Origin: Streptomyces sp. SS1-1
Lineage (GTDB): Bacteria > Actinomycetota > Actinomycetes > Streptomycetales > Streptomycetaceae
NCBI RefSeq assembly: GCF_008973465.1
Contig: NZ_WBXN01000004.1
Span: 496,001 to 560,000 of the forward strand
Reading direction: 5' to 3'
DNA length: 64,000 bases
Under the pieces are notes generated by a model. It was not told the DNA's origin, did not search any database, and saw nothing but the letters and a program-made list of their open reading frames with translations. Made by a program: the position numbers and the translations under genes. The number at the start of each line of letters is the position of its first letter. Positions within the stretch are counted from its first letter, which is position 1. Positions 42,230-51,485 of the stretch are shown in pieces.

Positions 42230-43348
42230 TCACGCGTCGAGGCAGAGGACCGGCACCCGCTGGATGAGGTTGTTGGCGAACCCCCCGCGGTTCCACGGCG
42301 GTCGCAGCGGCTGGGTGCGGCCGTCGGCGTCGGTCGCGCGGGCGCTGAGCACATGCGCGCCGGGGACCGCGGTCCACGAGTGCCGCCAGCGGCGCCACGC
42401 CCAGCGGTGCCCGTCGCCGGGGTCCAGTTCCGCCGGGCGCCAGGTGGCCCCCGCGTCCGTGCTGACGTCGACACGGGTGACCGGCGCGTACCCGGACCAG
42501 GCCCGCCCCTCCAGGGTCACCGGGCCGGGCCGCAGCACCCGGGAGCGGGACATGAAGTCGGGGAAGCCGGGCGGGACGAGCAGGGCGCGCGGGGCGATCC
42601 GGGTCACCGGCTCCCCCGGGTCCTCGGGCCGTCGGCGCAGCCGGTAGGCGGCGGTGTGCTGGAACCCGGTGAACGGCTCGTCGACGACCGTGATCCCGCG
42701 CAGCCACTTGACGTGCGCCATGCCGTACCAGCCGGGCACGATCAGCCGCAGCGGCCGGCCGTGCTGCGGGGGCAGCGGGGCGCCGTTCATCGCGTACGCC
42801 ACCAGCACCTCGGGGTCCTCGCCCGCGGCCACCTCCATCGGCAGGGCCCGCTGGTAGTCCTGCTCGACTCCGCGCTCCACCCCGTGGTCGGCGCCGGTGA
42901 AGACGACGTCGACGCCCTCCGCCCGCACCGACGCCTCGGCGAGCAGCAGCCGCAGCGGGACACCGGTCCACTCGGCGGTGCCGACGGCCTCCACGAGCCA
43001 GGGCTGGCTGACCGGCCGGGGGTCCAGCAGGGCCCGCCCGTTGCCGGCGCACTCCAGCGTGACCCGGGTGGTCACCCGAGGGAACGCCGCGAGGTCGGCC
43101 GGGGCGAGGCTCAGCGGGCGCCGGACCCGGCCGTCGACGGTCAGCCGCCACGCGGTGGCGTCGGGGACGTACGGGATGTCGTAGTGCGTGAGCACGTAGT
43201 GCAGGCCCGGCGGTGTGAGGTCGTGGCGCAGAGTCTCCAGCGGCAGGCCGTGGTTGCGCGCGGCGAGCGCCAGCTCGTCCGGGCCGATGCCCTCGCCGGG
43301 GCCGGCCAGCCGGGCCGGTGCGCTCGCGTCGGCGAGTCGGTGACCCAT
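42230..43348 (-). CDS. Molybdopterin-dependent sulfite oxidase family protein
   Basis: About 372 residues. The molybdopterin domain (about 60-240) has the Mo-ligand Cys in [11 protein letters not shown] and substrate-pocket segments [11 protein letters not shown] and [17 protein letters not shown]. The C-terminal dimerisation domain (about 270-370) includes [17 protein letters not shown]. There is no heme domain and no Tat signal, so it appears cytosolic and must use another electron acceptor. The start was set at ATG 43348 because GATAAT lies seven bases before it (leaderless); ATG 43357 is the alternative. A 14-base tandem repeat covers the stop codon. Confidence 0.88.
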   Translation of the reverse strand: MGHRLADASAPARLAGPGEGIGPDELALAARNHGLPLETLRHDLTPPGLHYVLTHYDIPYVPDATAWRLTVDGRVRRPLSLAPADLAAFPRVTTRVTLECAGNGRALLDPRPVSQPWLVEAVGTAEWTGVPLRLLLAEASVRAEGVDVVFTGADHGVERGVEQDYQRALPMEVAAGEDPEVLVAYAMNGAPLPPQHGRPLRLIVPGWYGMAHVKWLRGITVVDEPFTGFQHTAAYRLRRRPEDPGEPVTRIAPRALLVPPGFPDFMSRSRVLRPGPVTLEGRAWSGYAPVTRVDVSTDAGATWRPAELDPGDGHRWAWRRWRHSWTAVPGAHVLSARATDADGRTQPLRPPWNRGGFANNLIQRVPVLCLDA

Positions 43349-43447
43349 GTCCGCCATTATCCGCGCGGTGCCGCCGGGCCGCCCGCCCGCGTGGATGGTT
43401 GCCCGCTCACCCTTCCGGAACAGGGCACCGGCTGCCAGACTCCTGAG

Positions 43448-44851
43448 GTGCCCGACTACGACATGCTCGTCATCGGATCAGGACCGGGCGGCCAGAAGGC
43501 CGCCATCGCCGCCGCCAAGCTCGGCCGTCGCGTCGCCGTCGTGGACCGCCCCGACATGGTCGGCGGCGTCTCCATCCACACCGGGACCATCCCGTCCAAG
43601 ACCATGCGCGAGGCCGTGCTCTATCTGACCGGCCTCACCCAACGCGATCTGTACGGGCAGAGCTACCGGCTGAAGGACGACATCACCGTCGCCGACCTGA
43701 CCTCGCGCACCCGGCACGTGGTGGGCCGCGAGGTCGACGTCATCCGCAGCCAGCTCTCCCGCAACCAGGTGTCCCTGTACGCCGGCGTCGGCCGCTTCGT
43801 CGACCCGCACACGGTCGCGCTGCGCGAGATCACCGGCCAGGAACGGCTGCTCACCGCCGAGCACATCGTCATCGCCACCGGCACGCGGCCCGCGCGGCCC
43901 GCCAGTGTGGAGTTCGACGGGCGGACGATCATGGACTCGGACAACGTGCTGTCGCTGGAGCGGGTCCCGCGGTCCATGGTGATCGTCGGGGCCGGGGTGA
44001 TCGGCATGGAGTACGCGTCGATGTTCGCCGCGCTCGGCAGCAAGGTCACCGTGGTCGAGAAGCGCCCGGGGATGCTCGACATGTGCGACGTCGAAGTGAT
44101 CGAGTCGCTCAAGTACCACCTGCGGGACCTCGCGGTGACGTTCCGCTTCGGCGAGACGGTCGCCGCGGTGGAGCGGCACGCCCGCGGCACGCTCACGGTC
44201 CTGGAGAGCGGCAAGAAGATACCGGCCGACGCCGTGATGTACTCGGCGGGCCGGCAGGGTCTCACCGACGAACTGGACCTGCCCAAGGCCGGGTTGAGCG
44301 CGGACGACCGGGGCCGGATCACCGTGGACGAGCACTACCGCACCGAGGTGCCGCACATCTACGCGGTCGGCGACGTCATCGGGTTCCCCGCGCTGGCGGC
44401 CACCTCGATGGAACAGGGGCGGGCGGCGGCGTACCACGCGTGCGGGGAGCCCGTCGGCCGGATGCACCATCTGCAGCCGATCGGGATCTACACCATCCCG
44501 GAGATCAGCTTCATCGGCCGGACCGAGGACCAGCTCACGGAGGAGCGGGTGCCGTTCGAGGTCGGCATCTCCCGCTACCGCGAGCTGGCCCGCGGGCAGA
44601 TCATCGGCGACTCGCACGGCATGCTGAAGCTGCTGGTCTCGCCCGAGGACCGCACGCTGCTGGGGGTGCACTGCTTCGGCACGGGCGCGACCGAACTCAT
44701 CCACATCGGCCAGTCGGTGATGGGGTGCGGCGGGACGGTCGACTACCTGGTCGACGCGGTCTTCAACTACCCGACGCTCGCGGAGTCGTACAAGGTGGCC
44801 GCCCTCGACGCCACGAACCGGCTGCGGCAGATCGACCACATCGTCGACTGA
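43448..44851 (+). CDS. sthA: Soluble pyridine nucleotide transhydrogenase (Si-specific)
   Basis: 467 residues from GTG 43448. It is a flavoprotein disulfide reductase fold: FAD loop [24 protein letters not shown] loop [32 protein letters not shown] motif [22 protein letters not shown] and a C-terminal dimer domain. The redox CxxxxC pair of true disulfide reductases is replaced by S and T ([14 protein letters not shown]), as expected for a transhydrogenase moving hydride between NADPH and NAD+. CAGACT seven bases upstream may be the -10 of a leaderless transcript. It is divergent from the sulfite oxidase gene. Confidence 0.92.
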   Translation: MPDYDMLVIGSGPGGQKAAIAAAKLGRRVAVVDRPDMVGGVSIHTGTIPSKTMREAVLYLTGLTQRDLYGQSYRLKDDITVADLTSRTRHVVGREVDVIRSQLSRNQVSLYAGVGRFVDPHTVALREITGQERLLTAEHIVIATGTRPARPASVEFDGRTIMDSDNVLSLERVPRSMVIVGAGVIGMEYASMFAALGSKVTVVEKRPGMLDMCDVEVIESLKYHLRDLAVTFRFGETVAAVERHARGTLTVLESGKKIPADAVMYSAGRQGLTDELDLPKAGLSADDRGRITVDEHYRTEVPHIYAVGDVIGFPALAATSMEQGRAAAYHACGEPVGRMHHLQPIGIYTIPEISFIGRTEDQLTEERVPFEVGISRYRELARGQIIGDSHGMLKLLVSPEDRTLLGVHCFGTGATELIHIGQSVMGCGGTVDYLVDAVFNYPTLAESYKVAALDATNRLRQIDHIVD

Positions 44852-44884
44852 GCGAACGAGGGGCCCGAGGGGCCGGGGCGGCGT

Positions 44885-45352
44885 CTACAGGTCCTCGTCG
44901 TCCACGACGTGCATCGCGGCCTCCTCGGCGCCGGCCGCCCCGGCGTCGATGCCCACGTCGGAGGCGATCTCCTCCTTCACGGCGTCGGTGTGCGCGCCCT
45001 CGTCCGGGGCGACCAGGCGGCCGGCCCGCTCGTCGCCCGCCTCCGGGTCGACGGGTTCGCCCTCGCCGCCGGGCAGGTCGCCCACGTCGTCGCCGGCGGG
45101 CACCCCGACGTCCGGGACCTCCTCGGCGAGCCGCTGGTCGAGGCTCTCGCCCTCGTGCTGCTCGGCCGCCGTGGTGCCGTACTTGGTCACGCCGAGCGGC
45201 TTCTCCGGCGGTGAGTAGCCCTCGTCCAGGGTGTCGTCGTACGTACGCTCGTCGAGGGCGTCCTGCAGGTCGAGCGGCGCCCCGTCCTCCTGCTCCTCGT
45301 TGCCGCCGGTCGGCTGGTACGCGTCGTCGGCCATCGGGGTGTTCTCGCTCAT
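44885..45352 (-). CDS. DUF5709 acidic protein
   Basis: 155 residues, ATG 45352 with GGGAGG upstream. It is very acidic (many Asp/Glu), with a central LDERTYDDTLDEGYSPPEKPLGVTKYGTTAAEQHEGESLDQRLAEEVPDV segment typical of DUF5709 proteins in Streptomyces. No fold or function is known; it is probably disordered. It converges on the transhydrogenase gene. Confidence 0.8.
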   Translation of the reverse strand: MSENTPMADDAYQPTGGNEEQEDGAPLDLQDALDERTYDDTLDEGYSPPEKPLGVTKYGTTAAEQHEGESLDQRLAEEVPDVGVPAGDDVGDLPGGEGEPVDPEAGDERAGRLVAPDEGAHTDAVKEEIASDVGIDAGAAGAEEAAMHVVDDEDL

Positions 45353-45667
45353 GCCTGCCTCCCTCACTCCAGGCGCGGCCACTGTCGTGCCCGCGCGTGT
45401 CCTGGACCGCGTTTCCCAAAGCACCGCGTCCAACCCAGGAAGATCCCCGACGCCCCCGTACGGCCGTCCACTTGTGGCTATCATCACTGCGCACACCGCG
45501 TGACGACCCGGCGACGCAACGGCGTACAGTGTCCGCCACCCCCATGTCGGCCGCCCCCGACCCGAGGTCATCCCTTGGAGGTTCGTGGCGTTGTCCCACC
45601 CCCCACACTCTTTACGGCGCCGGGGCCGGGGTCCCGTGCGCCGTGCACGACGGAAAGCGGCGCAGCC
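45353..45667. other. Divergent intergenic region, 315 bp
   Basis: This region lies between DUF5709 and the permease. I see no clear operator or -35/-10 pair and no credible small gene. The permease might start upstream of its assigned ATG, but no supported start was found. Confidence 0.4.
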
Positions 45668-47140
45668 ATGAGCAACCCCCGGGGCAGAGGGCTCCAGGCC
45701 AACGCCCTCGGCACCTTCGACACCGTGGTGATGGCGGTCGCGGGCAGTGCCCCGGCGTACTCGATCGCCGCGACCACGGCGGTCCTGGTGGGCGCGGTGG
45801 GCCTGGCCAGCCCCGCCGCGCTGCTGTACTGCGCGATACCCATGCTGGGCATCGCGCTCGCCTTCAGCCGGCTCAACCGGATCGCCGTGCACGCCGGGGC
45901 GGGCTACTCGTGGGTCGCGCGCACGCTCCATCCCTTCCTGGGGTTCCTGAGCGGCTGGGCGCTGGTCGTCTCGGCGACGATCTTCATGGTGGCGGGGTCG
46001 CTGCCGGCCGGCGCGATGACGCTGGCCCTCTTCGACGAGGGGCTCGCCCACGACACCGCGCTGTCCACCCTGGTGGGCGCGTGCTGGTTCCTGGTCATGC
46101 TGCTGGTGGTGCTGGGCGGGGCACGGCTCACCGTGTGGGCCCAGTTCGTGCTGACCGGGGCCGAACTGCTCATCCTGCTGCTGTTCGCGGTGCTCGCCCT
46201 GTTCCGCGCCGACGGGGCCCGCGCGTTCGACTGGTCGTGGCTGGGTTTCGGGCACTTCGACGGCGTCGCCGGGTTCTCCTCCGGGGCGCTGATCGCCGCG
46301 TTCTACTACTGGGGGTGGGACGTCGCGAGCAACCTGAGCGAGGAGACCCGGGACAGCCGCCGGACGACGGGGCTCGCCGGTCTGATCGGGGTCGGTGTCG
46401 TCTTCCTGCTGTTCGAGGTCCTCACCATCGCGGTCAACGTCATCCTGTCGTCCGGGCAGATGCAGGCCAACGGCGCGAACGTGCTGGCCGTGCTCGGCGA
46501 GCAGGTGTGGCCGGGCTGGGGCGGCAAGGTGCTGATCGGGGCGGTGATGCTGTCCACCGTCGCGACGCTGGAGACCACGCTGATCCAGGTGACGCGCTCG
46601 CTGTTCGCGATGGGCCGGGACCGGACGATGCCGGCCGCGCTCGGCCGGGTGCACCGGCGCTGGAACACGCCGTGGGTGGCGATCGCGGTCGTCGGGGTGG
46701 TGGCGCCGGCGATGTTCGTCGCGTCCAACCTCCTCGGCACGGTGGGCGACATCCTCCATGAGGCGATCGCCGCGATGGGGCTGCAGATCGCCGTCTACTA
46801 CGGGCTGACGGGACTCGCGGCGGTCGTCGCGTACCGCGGGCTGCTGCTGCGGTCGGTACGGGACTTCGTGCTCGGCGGGGTGTGGCCGCTGTTCGGGTCG
46901 CTGTTCATGTTCGCGATCCTCGTCGAGTCGCTGAGCGAGCTGAGCGGCTGCGCGATCACCATCGGCATCGGCGGCCTGGCCGTCGGGGCGATCCCGATGT
47001 TCTGGTACTGGCGGCGGGGCAGCGACTACTACCGGCCGGCCCCGCTGGACGCCACGCGGACCGTCGAGGCGGACTACGTGCCCGCCGCCCGCCAGGGTTC
47101 CTCCTCCCTCGTCCACGAGGGCTCTCCCACCGACTTCTGA
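45668..47140 (+). CDS. APC-superfamily amino-acid permease
   Basis: 490 residues, ATG 45668. About 12 transmembrane helices. The APC signature in the first helix is FDTVVMAVAGSAPAYSIAATTAVLVGAVG, and helix 3 begins HAGAGYSWVARTLHPFLGFLSGW. It is a proton- or substrate-driven uptake permease of the plasma membrane; amino acid or amine specificity cannot be told. The next gene starts 11 bases downstream with a GGAGG site, so the two are probably co-transcribed. Confidence 0.9.
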   Translation: MSNPRGRGLQANALGTFDTVVMAVAGSAPAYSIAATTAVLVGAVGLASPAALLYCAIPMLGIALAFSRLNRIAVHAGAGYSWVARTLHPFLGFLSGWALVVSATIFMVAGSLPAGAMTLALFDEGLAHDTALSTLVGACWFLVMLLVVLGGARLTVWAQFVLTGAELLILLLFAVLALFRADGARAFDWSWLGFGHFDGVAGFSSGALIAAFYYWGWDVASNLSEETRDSRRTTGLAGLIGVGVVFLLFEVLTIAVNVILSSGQMQANGANVLAVLGEQVWPGWGGKVLIGAVMLSTVATLETTLIQVTRSLFAMGRDRTMPAALGRVHRRWNTPWVAIAVVGVVAPAMFVASNLLGTVGDILHEAIAAMGLQIAVYYGLTGLAAVVAYRGLLLRSVRDFVLGGVWPLFGSLFMFAILVESLSELSGCAITIGIGGLAVGAIPMFWYWRRGSDYYRPAPLDATRTVEADYVPAARQGSSSLVHEGSPTDF

Positions 47141-47151
47141 CGGAGGCCCAG

Positions 47152-48123
47152 ATGGCGCGAGGCGGTTCCCGACGCGATCCCACCCCCGACTTCGACCCCG
47201 ACTGCGGCGACGCCGAACTCACCCGCGCCCGCCAGGACATCGTCATCGGCCGCTGGCAGGGCCTGCGCGAACTGCTGCGGGACACCGGCCCCTGCTGGGC
47301 GTCCCGCGGGCACCGGGTCCGCTCGCTCGCGCAGGCGTGCGCGGCCAGTTCGACGGCGGAGTCCTGGCTGGCCGCCGAACCCCGCGACGCCGACGCGCTC
47401 GTGCTGCGGGCGGCGACCGAGACGGCCCGGGCGTTCAGCCTCGCCGTGGCCGCCGGGCGGGGCGTCCCCGTCGACCAGCGGCGCGTCGACGCGGCGGTCC
47501 TGGCGTGCCTGCGGGCCACCGAGGCGCACCCGGAGGACCCGACCCCGTGGGTGTCGCTCATCTCCGTCGCGCGGCTGTACCCGTCCGGGGTGCGGCGGCA
47601 GGAACTGGGGCGCTGGTGGGACGAGTTGCACCGCCGCGACCCGTACAGCGTCGAGGGGCACCTCCAGGTGCTCCACTACTACTCGTCCCGGTGGCACGGC
47701 TCGCACGGCCTGATGTACGACTTCGCCCGGGACGCGGCCGGGGTGGCGCCGCCCGGCTGCCCGCTGCCGGTGCTCGTCCAGTACGCGCGGGTCGAGGAGT
47801 ACCGCTACGCCCTGGACGCCAGCGGCGGGCAGCACGCCTCCATGGGTCTCGGCACGCACTGGAGCGGCCCCGGCGCCGTCGGGGACGTCCGCCGCACCTG
47901 GGAGCGCTGGATCAAGGGCCGCCCCGGCACCACCGTGGCCCCGGCCGAGGTCCGCGACCTCAACCACCTGGCACACGCCGCCTGTCAGGCCGGCGTCCAC
48001 GACATCGCCGGCCCCCTCCTCCACATGCTGGGCACCCGCGCCACCCGCACCCCCTGGGCCTACACCGGCGACCCGGCGAAACAGTTCGTCCGCTGGCGGC
48101 GCGAGACGGGGGTACGGGACTGA
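47152..48123 (+). CDS. Conserved Streptomyces protein of unknown function
   Basis: 323 residues, ATG 47152, GGAGG five bases upstream, 11 bases after the permease. It is a helical protein with TPR-like spacing (ALVLRAATETARAFSLAVAAGRG, then AVLACLRATEAHPEDPTPWVSLISVARL), then WWDELHRRDPYSVEGHLQVLHYYSSRWHGSHGLMYDFARDAA. It has no signal peptide or membrane helix. I recognise no named family. Its position suggests co-expression with the permease. Confidence 0.7.
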   Translation: MARGGSRRDPTPDFDPDCGDAELTRARQDIVIGRWQGLRELLRDTGPCWASRGHRVRSLAQACAASSTAESWLAAEPRDADALVLRAATETARAFSLAVAAGRGVPVDQRRVDAAVLACLRATEAHPEDPTPWVSLISVARLYPSGVRRQELGRWWDELHRRDPYSVEGHLQVLHYYSSRWHGSHGLMYDFARDAAGVAPPGCPLPVLVQYARVEEYRYALDASGGQHASMGLGTHWSGPGAVGDVRRTWERWIKGRPGTTVAPAEVRDLNHLAHAACQAGVHDIAGPLLHMLGTRATRTPWAYTGDPAKQFVRWRRETGVRD

Positions 48124-48135
48124 ACGCCGTACGGC

Positions 48136-49074
48136 TCACAGCGTCCGCCGTCGGATCAGCAACGCCAGGACCAGCAAGCCCGGCAGCAGCGGTAGCCAGA
48201 CCGTCAGGAGGCGGTAGCCGAGGACCGTGGAGGCGGCCGTGGCCGCCGGGGCGCCGGCCGTGGTCAGGGCGTAGGCGAGCACCGCGTCCAGGGAGCCGAG
48301 GCCACCCGGCGTCGGCAGGAGCGCGGCCGCTCCGCTCGCCGCGAGGTACAGCAGGGCCAGCCGGGCCGGGCCGAGGTCAGCCCGACCGCGTGGGCGACGG
48401 CGGTGAGCGCGGCGCAGTGCCCGAGGACATAGCCGAGGGAGCCGCCCCACAGGCCGCCGCGCGGGCCGGCCGGGCGTGGACGGCGACGCTGTGGCCGCGC
48501 AGCGCGGCGAGGGCGGCGCGGCCCCGGGACCGTACGGTGTCGCTGAGCAGCAGGAGGCACAGGGCCGCCGCGCACAGGGCGGCCGGCACTCCCCCGCCGT
48601 CCCGGGAAGGCGGAGCACGCCCGGGCAGGCCAGCACCAGGCCCGCGATCAGGGCGGCCCGTACGGCCACCCCGGCGGTGCCCTTGACGGCCATCGCGATG
48701 GCGGCGCGGGCGAGCGGCAGCCCGGCCCGCACGAGGTAGCGCAGGTTCACCGCGCCGGAGCCGAGCCCGACCGGCAGCACATGCCCCGCGGCGGACGCGG
48801 CGAACTGGGCGCCCAGCAGGGCCGTGGGAGGCAGTAGGCGCAGCACGGCTCCCTGCTGGGCGAGCGCCGCGCACGGCCAGGTCGTCAGGGTGGCCGCGGC
48901 GGCCGCCAGCAGCCAGGCCCGGTCGGCGGCGGCGAGCCGGACGGCGCCGGTGTGCAGCACCGGCCAGTGCCGCCGGGCCAGCCAGACCACGGCCAGCAGG
49001 ACGGCGAGGGTGAGCGCGGTGTGCGCGTAGGCGCGTGCGCGCCGGGCGGGGGTGAGGGCCGGGTCCGGCGTCAT
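48136..49074 (-). pseudogene. Flippase-like (YbhN/LPG-synthase TM domain) membrane protein, three frameshifts
   Basis: The start ATG 49074 overlaps the upstream glycosyltransferase stop (ATGA). In frame from the start it reads LAVLLAVVWLARRHW to VLACPGVLRLPG. Hydrophobic coding then continues in a second frame near 48.60 kb (PAALCAAALCLLLLSDTVRSRGRAA), a third near 48.46 kb (GGLWGGSLGYVLGHCAALTAVAHAVGLT) and back to the first near 48.37 kb (LALLYLAASGAAALLPTPGGLGSLDAVLAYALT). Each step equals one missing base. The restored protein of about 310 residues would be an AglD/YbhN-type membrane protein. It is either a decayed gene or a sequence-error artefact. Confidence 0.75.
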
Positions 49075-50573
49075 CCAGGTCCGCCCGCGCCCGGGAGCGG
49101 GGCGACCCGGGCGTCCAGGCGGGGCAGGTGGTGCAGTTCCCAGGTGCGGGCGTACGACGGGCCGTCGCCGCGGCGCCTGCTGAGGGCCGCGACGGGGGTG
49201 TGGCGGGCGGTGTCCAGGATCGCGGCCTCGGAGGTGTCGGCGTTGTGGCCGGCGACGGCGCCGGAGGTGCAGCCGGCGTAGAAGGCGATGGGGATGGACT
49301 GCTCCCCGGTGAGCAGGCAGGGCGGGCGTACGCCGAGCCGGTGCAGTGTGGTGGCCGAACGGGCCCAGTCGATCCGGGCCTTGGTGGTGCGCTCCACGGT
49401 GCTGTCCAGGACGGAGAACTGCACGCTGAGGTGACCGATCAGCGCCAGGGCGATCACGGCGAGGGCCACCGGACGCGGGCGTCCGTTCCTGCCGAGGGCC
49501 AGATGGAACAGCGCGTCCACGACGGGGATGGCGAACAGCGCGTAGGCGGGCAGCAGGAAGCGCGGGGCGGCGTAGCCGATGAGGAAGAGGTAGGGGACGG
49601 CGGCCGTGGTGGCGCAGGCCAGCGGGAGCAGCGTGCGCTCGGTGCGGCCCGCGCGGACGGCGACGAAGAGGCCGTAGCCGGCGAGCACCGGGAGTGTGAG
49701 CCACCAGGCGTAGATGCCCGGGTCGGGGAGTTCGCCGCCGCAGGGCCGGCACAGGGCGGACCCCATGAGGCTGCGCATCTGGTCGTCGACGGCGATGTTC
49801 CAGCCCAGGTCGCCCTGGATGCGGGACGCCTCGTTGAGCCGTTCGCGCAGTCCGCCGAAGGCGAGGAACGCCTCGACGACCCACTCGACTCCCCCGGCGG
49901 CCAGGCCCCCGGCGAGGGCGGCGCCGAGCCGCCACCGGCGCCGGACGGCCACGAGGACGAGCAGCGGCAGCGTCACCCACACGGCGTCCGTGGGCCGCAT
50001 CCAGGCCATCAGCGCGGCGCCGCCCACGACGCCCCACAGCGCGGGGGTGTCGAAGCGGTCGGCGCTCACCCGCAGGAAGCAGCCGACGCAGATCAGCGCG
50101 CCGAAGGCGACCCAGAGGTTCGGCATGGCCTGCGGGCCGTAGAACATCGTGATCCACAGGGTGACGAAGAAGGCGCCGGCGCCGGCCAGGACCCGGGCCG
50201 GGAAGAGTCCCCGCCACACCCGCAGGGCGAGGTACAGGCCGAGTCCGGACAGGACGGCGAGGTAGACGCGGAGCAGGACCGTGGACGACGACCACGAGGC
50301 GACCGGCCATACCAGCAGGGAGACGCCGCGCGAGCGGGGTGCGCTGAAGAAGGCGGCGGGCCGGTCGGCGGAGACCTGGCTGACGTAGACGATCTCGTCC
50401 CAGCCGAGGCCCATGGCGGGGCCCACGAGCAGGAGTTGGGCGACGGTGAAGGCGCCGGCCACGGCCGCGAGCAGGAGATCGCCGCGCAGCCGCCGTGGCC
50501 CGCCGGTCCGGTCCGCTGGTCGGGCCGTCCCGTGCTGATGAGCATGGGCTTGGTGCCGTGCGCCATCGATCAC
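49071..50573 (-). CDS. Polyprenol-phosphate-sugar-dependent glycosyltransferase, GT-C/GT39-like membrane protein
   Basis: About 500 residues with 10-12 hydrophobic helices. The first external loop carries GLGWDEIVYVSQV, with the acidic pair typical of GT39/ArnT-like enzymes, which move sugars from polyprenyl-phosphate carriers to acceptors outside the membrane. A periplasmic-side C-terminal domain follows the last helix. The start is uncertain: GTG 50573 is in frame, but ATG 50566 has a better ribosome-binding site (GAGGGG) and would need a one-base shift near 50.5 kb. It is coupled to the flippase-like gene. Confidence 0.82.
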   Translation of the reverse strand: MIDGARHQAHAHQHGTARPADRTGGPRRLRGDLLLAAVAGAFTVAQLLLVGPAMGLGWDEIVYVSQVSADRPAAFFSAPRSRGVSLLVWPVASWSSSTVLLRVYLAVLSGLGLYLALRVWRGLFPARVLAGAGAFFVTLWITMFYGPQAMPNLWVAFGALICVGCFLRVSADRFDTPALWGVVGGAALMAWMRPTDAVWVTLPLLVLVAVRRRWRLGAALAGGLAAGGVEWVVEAFLAFGGLRERLNEASRIQGDLGWNIAVDDQMRSLMGSALCRPCGGELPDPGIYAWWLTLPVLAGYGLFVAVRAGRTERTLLPLACATTAAVPYLFLIGYAAPRFLLPAYALFAIPVVDALFHLALGRNGRPRPVALAVIALALIGHLSVQFSVLDSTVERTTKARIDWARSATTLHRLGVRPPCLLTGEQSIPIAFYAGCTSGAVAGHNADTSEAAILDTARHTPVAALSRRRGDGPSYARTWELHHLPRLDARVAPLPGAGGPG

Positions 50574-50783
50574 CCCTCACCCCCGCGTGCCGCGGGTCTT
50601 CTGGCCCCGCGGCCCGGCGAGTGGCGCGGGGAGCCGAAAAGATTAAAAACATCGACAAACTAACCCGTACCGGGCATGGCGGTGGGGTGCGTTGGGCCAG
50701 GTGCCGCACGGACGGCGCGTCCGCCCCGGTCAGCGCGCCCACCGGGGGTGGCCCGGCGCCACCCGGATGCCACACTCTGCTGT

Positions 50784-51437
50784 GTGGCCCCGACCTTCGA
50801 AGACCTCCTCGACCGTGCCCGCGCTCTGGCCGACGAGGGCGGCCGTGCCGTCCTCGGCATCGCGGGCAGCCCCGGGGCGGGCAAGACGACCCTGGCCGAG
50901 ACCCTGGTGCGGGAGCTGAACGGCACGGGTGACCCCTGGGTCGCCCATGTGCCCATGGACGGCTTCCATCTCGCCGACGCCGAGCTGGAACGGCTCGGTC
51001 GCCGCGACCGCAAGGGCGCCCCGGACACCTTCGACGCCGCCGGGTACGCGGCCCTGCTGCGACGGCTGCGCGAGGAGCCCGGCGGACTCACCGTCTACGC
51101 GCCCGGGTTCGAACGGGTCCTGGAGCAGCCGATCGCCGGTGCCGTGCCGGTGGAGCCGGCGGCCCGGCTGGTCGTCACCGAGGGGAACTACCTGCTGCTG
51201 GACACGGGCGCGTGGGCGCTGGTGCGGCCCCAGCTGGACGAGGTCTGGTTCTGCGAGCTGGAGGAGCGGGAGCGGCTGCGGCGGCTGATCGCCCGTCATG
51301 AGCGGTTCGGCAAGACGCACGAGGAGGCGGTGGCCTGGGTGATGCGCTCCGACCAGCGCAACGCGGAGCTGGTCGCCGCGACCCGGGACCGGCCGACCTG
51401 GTGGTGCCGGCGGCGACCGCGCTGCCCTCGTGAGTGA
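50784..51437 (+). CDS. Uridine/pantothenate-kinase-like P-loop nucleoside kinase (C-terminal frameshift)
   Basis: About 217 residues from GTG 50784. It has Walker A GIAGSPGAGKTTLAETL, VPMDGFHLADAELERLGRRDRKGAPDTFD and LVVTEGNYLLLD, typical of the PanK/uridine-kinase-like P-loop family that phosphorylates a nucleoside or sugar. The last 15 codons (TWWCRRRPRCPRE) look out of frame. Adding one G near 51392 gives ADLVVPAATALPS and a stop at 51431-51433, which fits the family. CACACT seven bases upstream hints at a leaderless start. Confidence 0.85.
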   Translation: MAPTFEDLLDRARALADEGGRAVLGIAGSPGAGKTTLAETLVRELNGTGDPWVAHVPMDGFHLADAELERLGRRDRKGAPDTFDAAGYAALLRRLREEPGGLTVYAPGFERVLEQPIAGAVPVEPAARLVVTEGNYLLLDTGAWALVRPQLDEVWFCELEERERLRRLIARHERFGKTHEEAVAWVMRSDQRNAELVAATRDRPTWWCRRRPRCPRE

Positions 51438-51485
51438 ACCCGCGCCCCGCGCGAGCCGTACCCCTGGGCACGGCGGAAGGTGCGG

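Noticed and set aside
42215..42242. Exact 14-base tandem repeat (GTCACGCGTCGAGG twice) over the sulfite oxidase stop codon
   Set aside because: It looks like a short slippage duplication at a gene end; no regulatory or mobile-element feature accompanies it.
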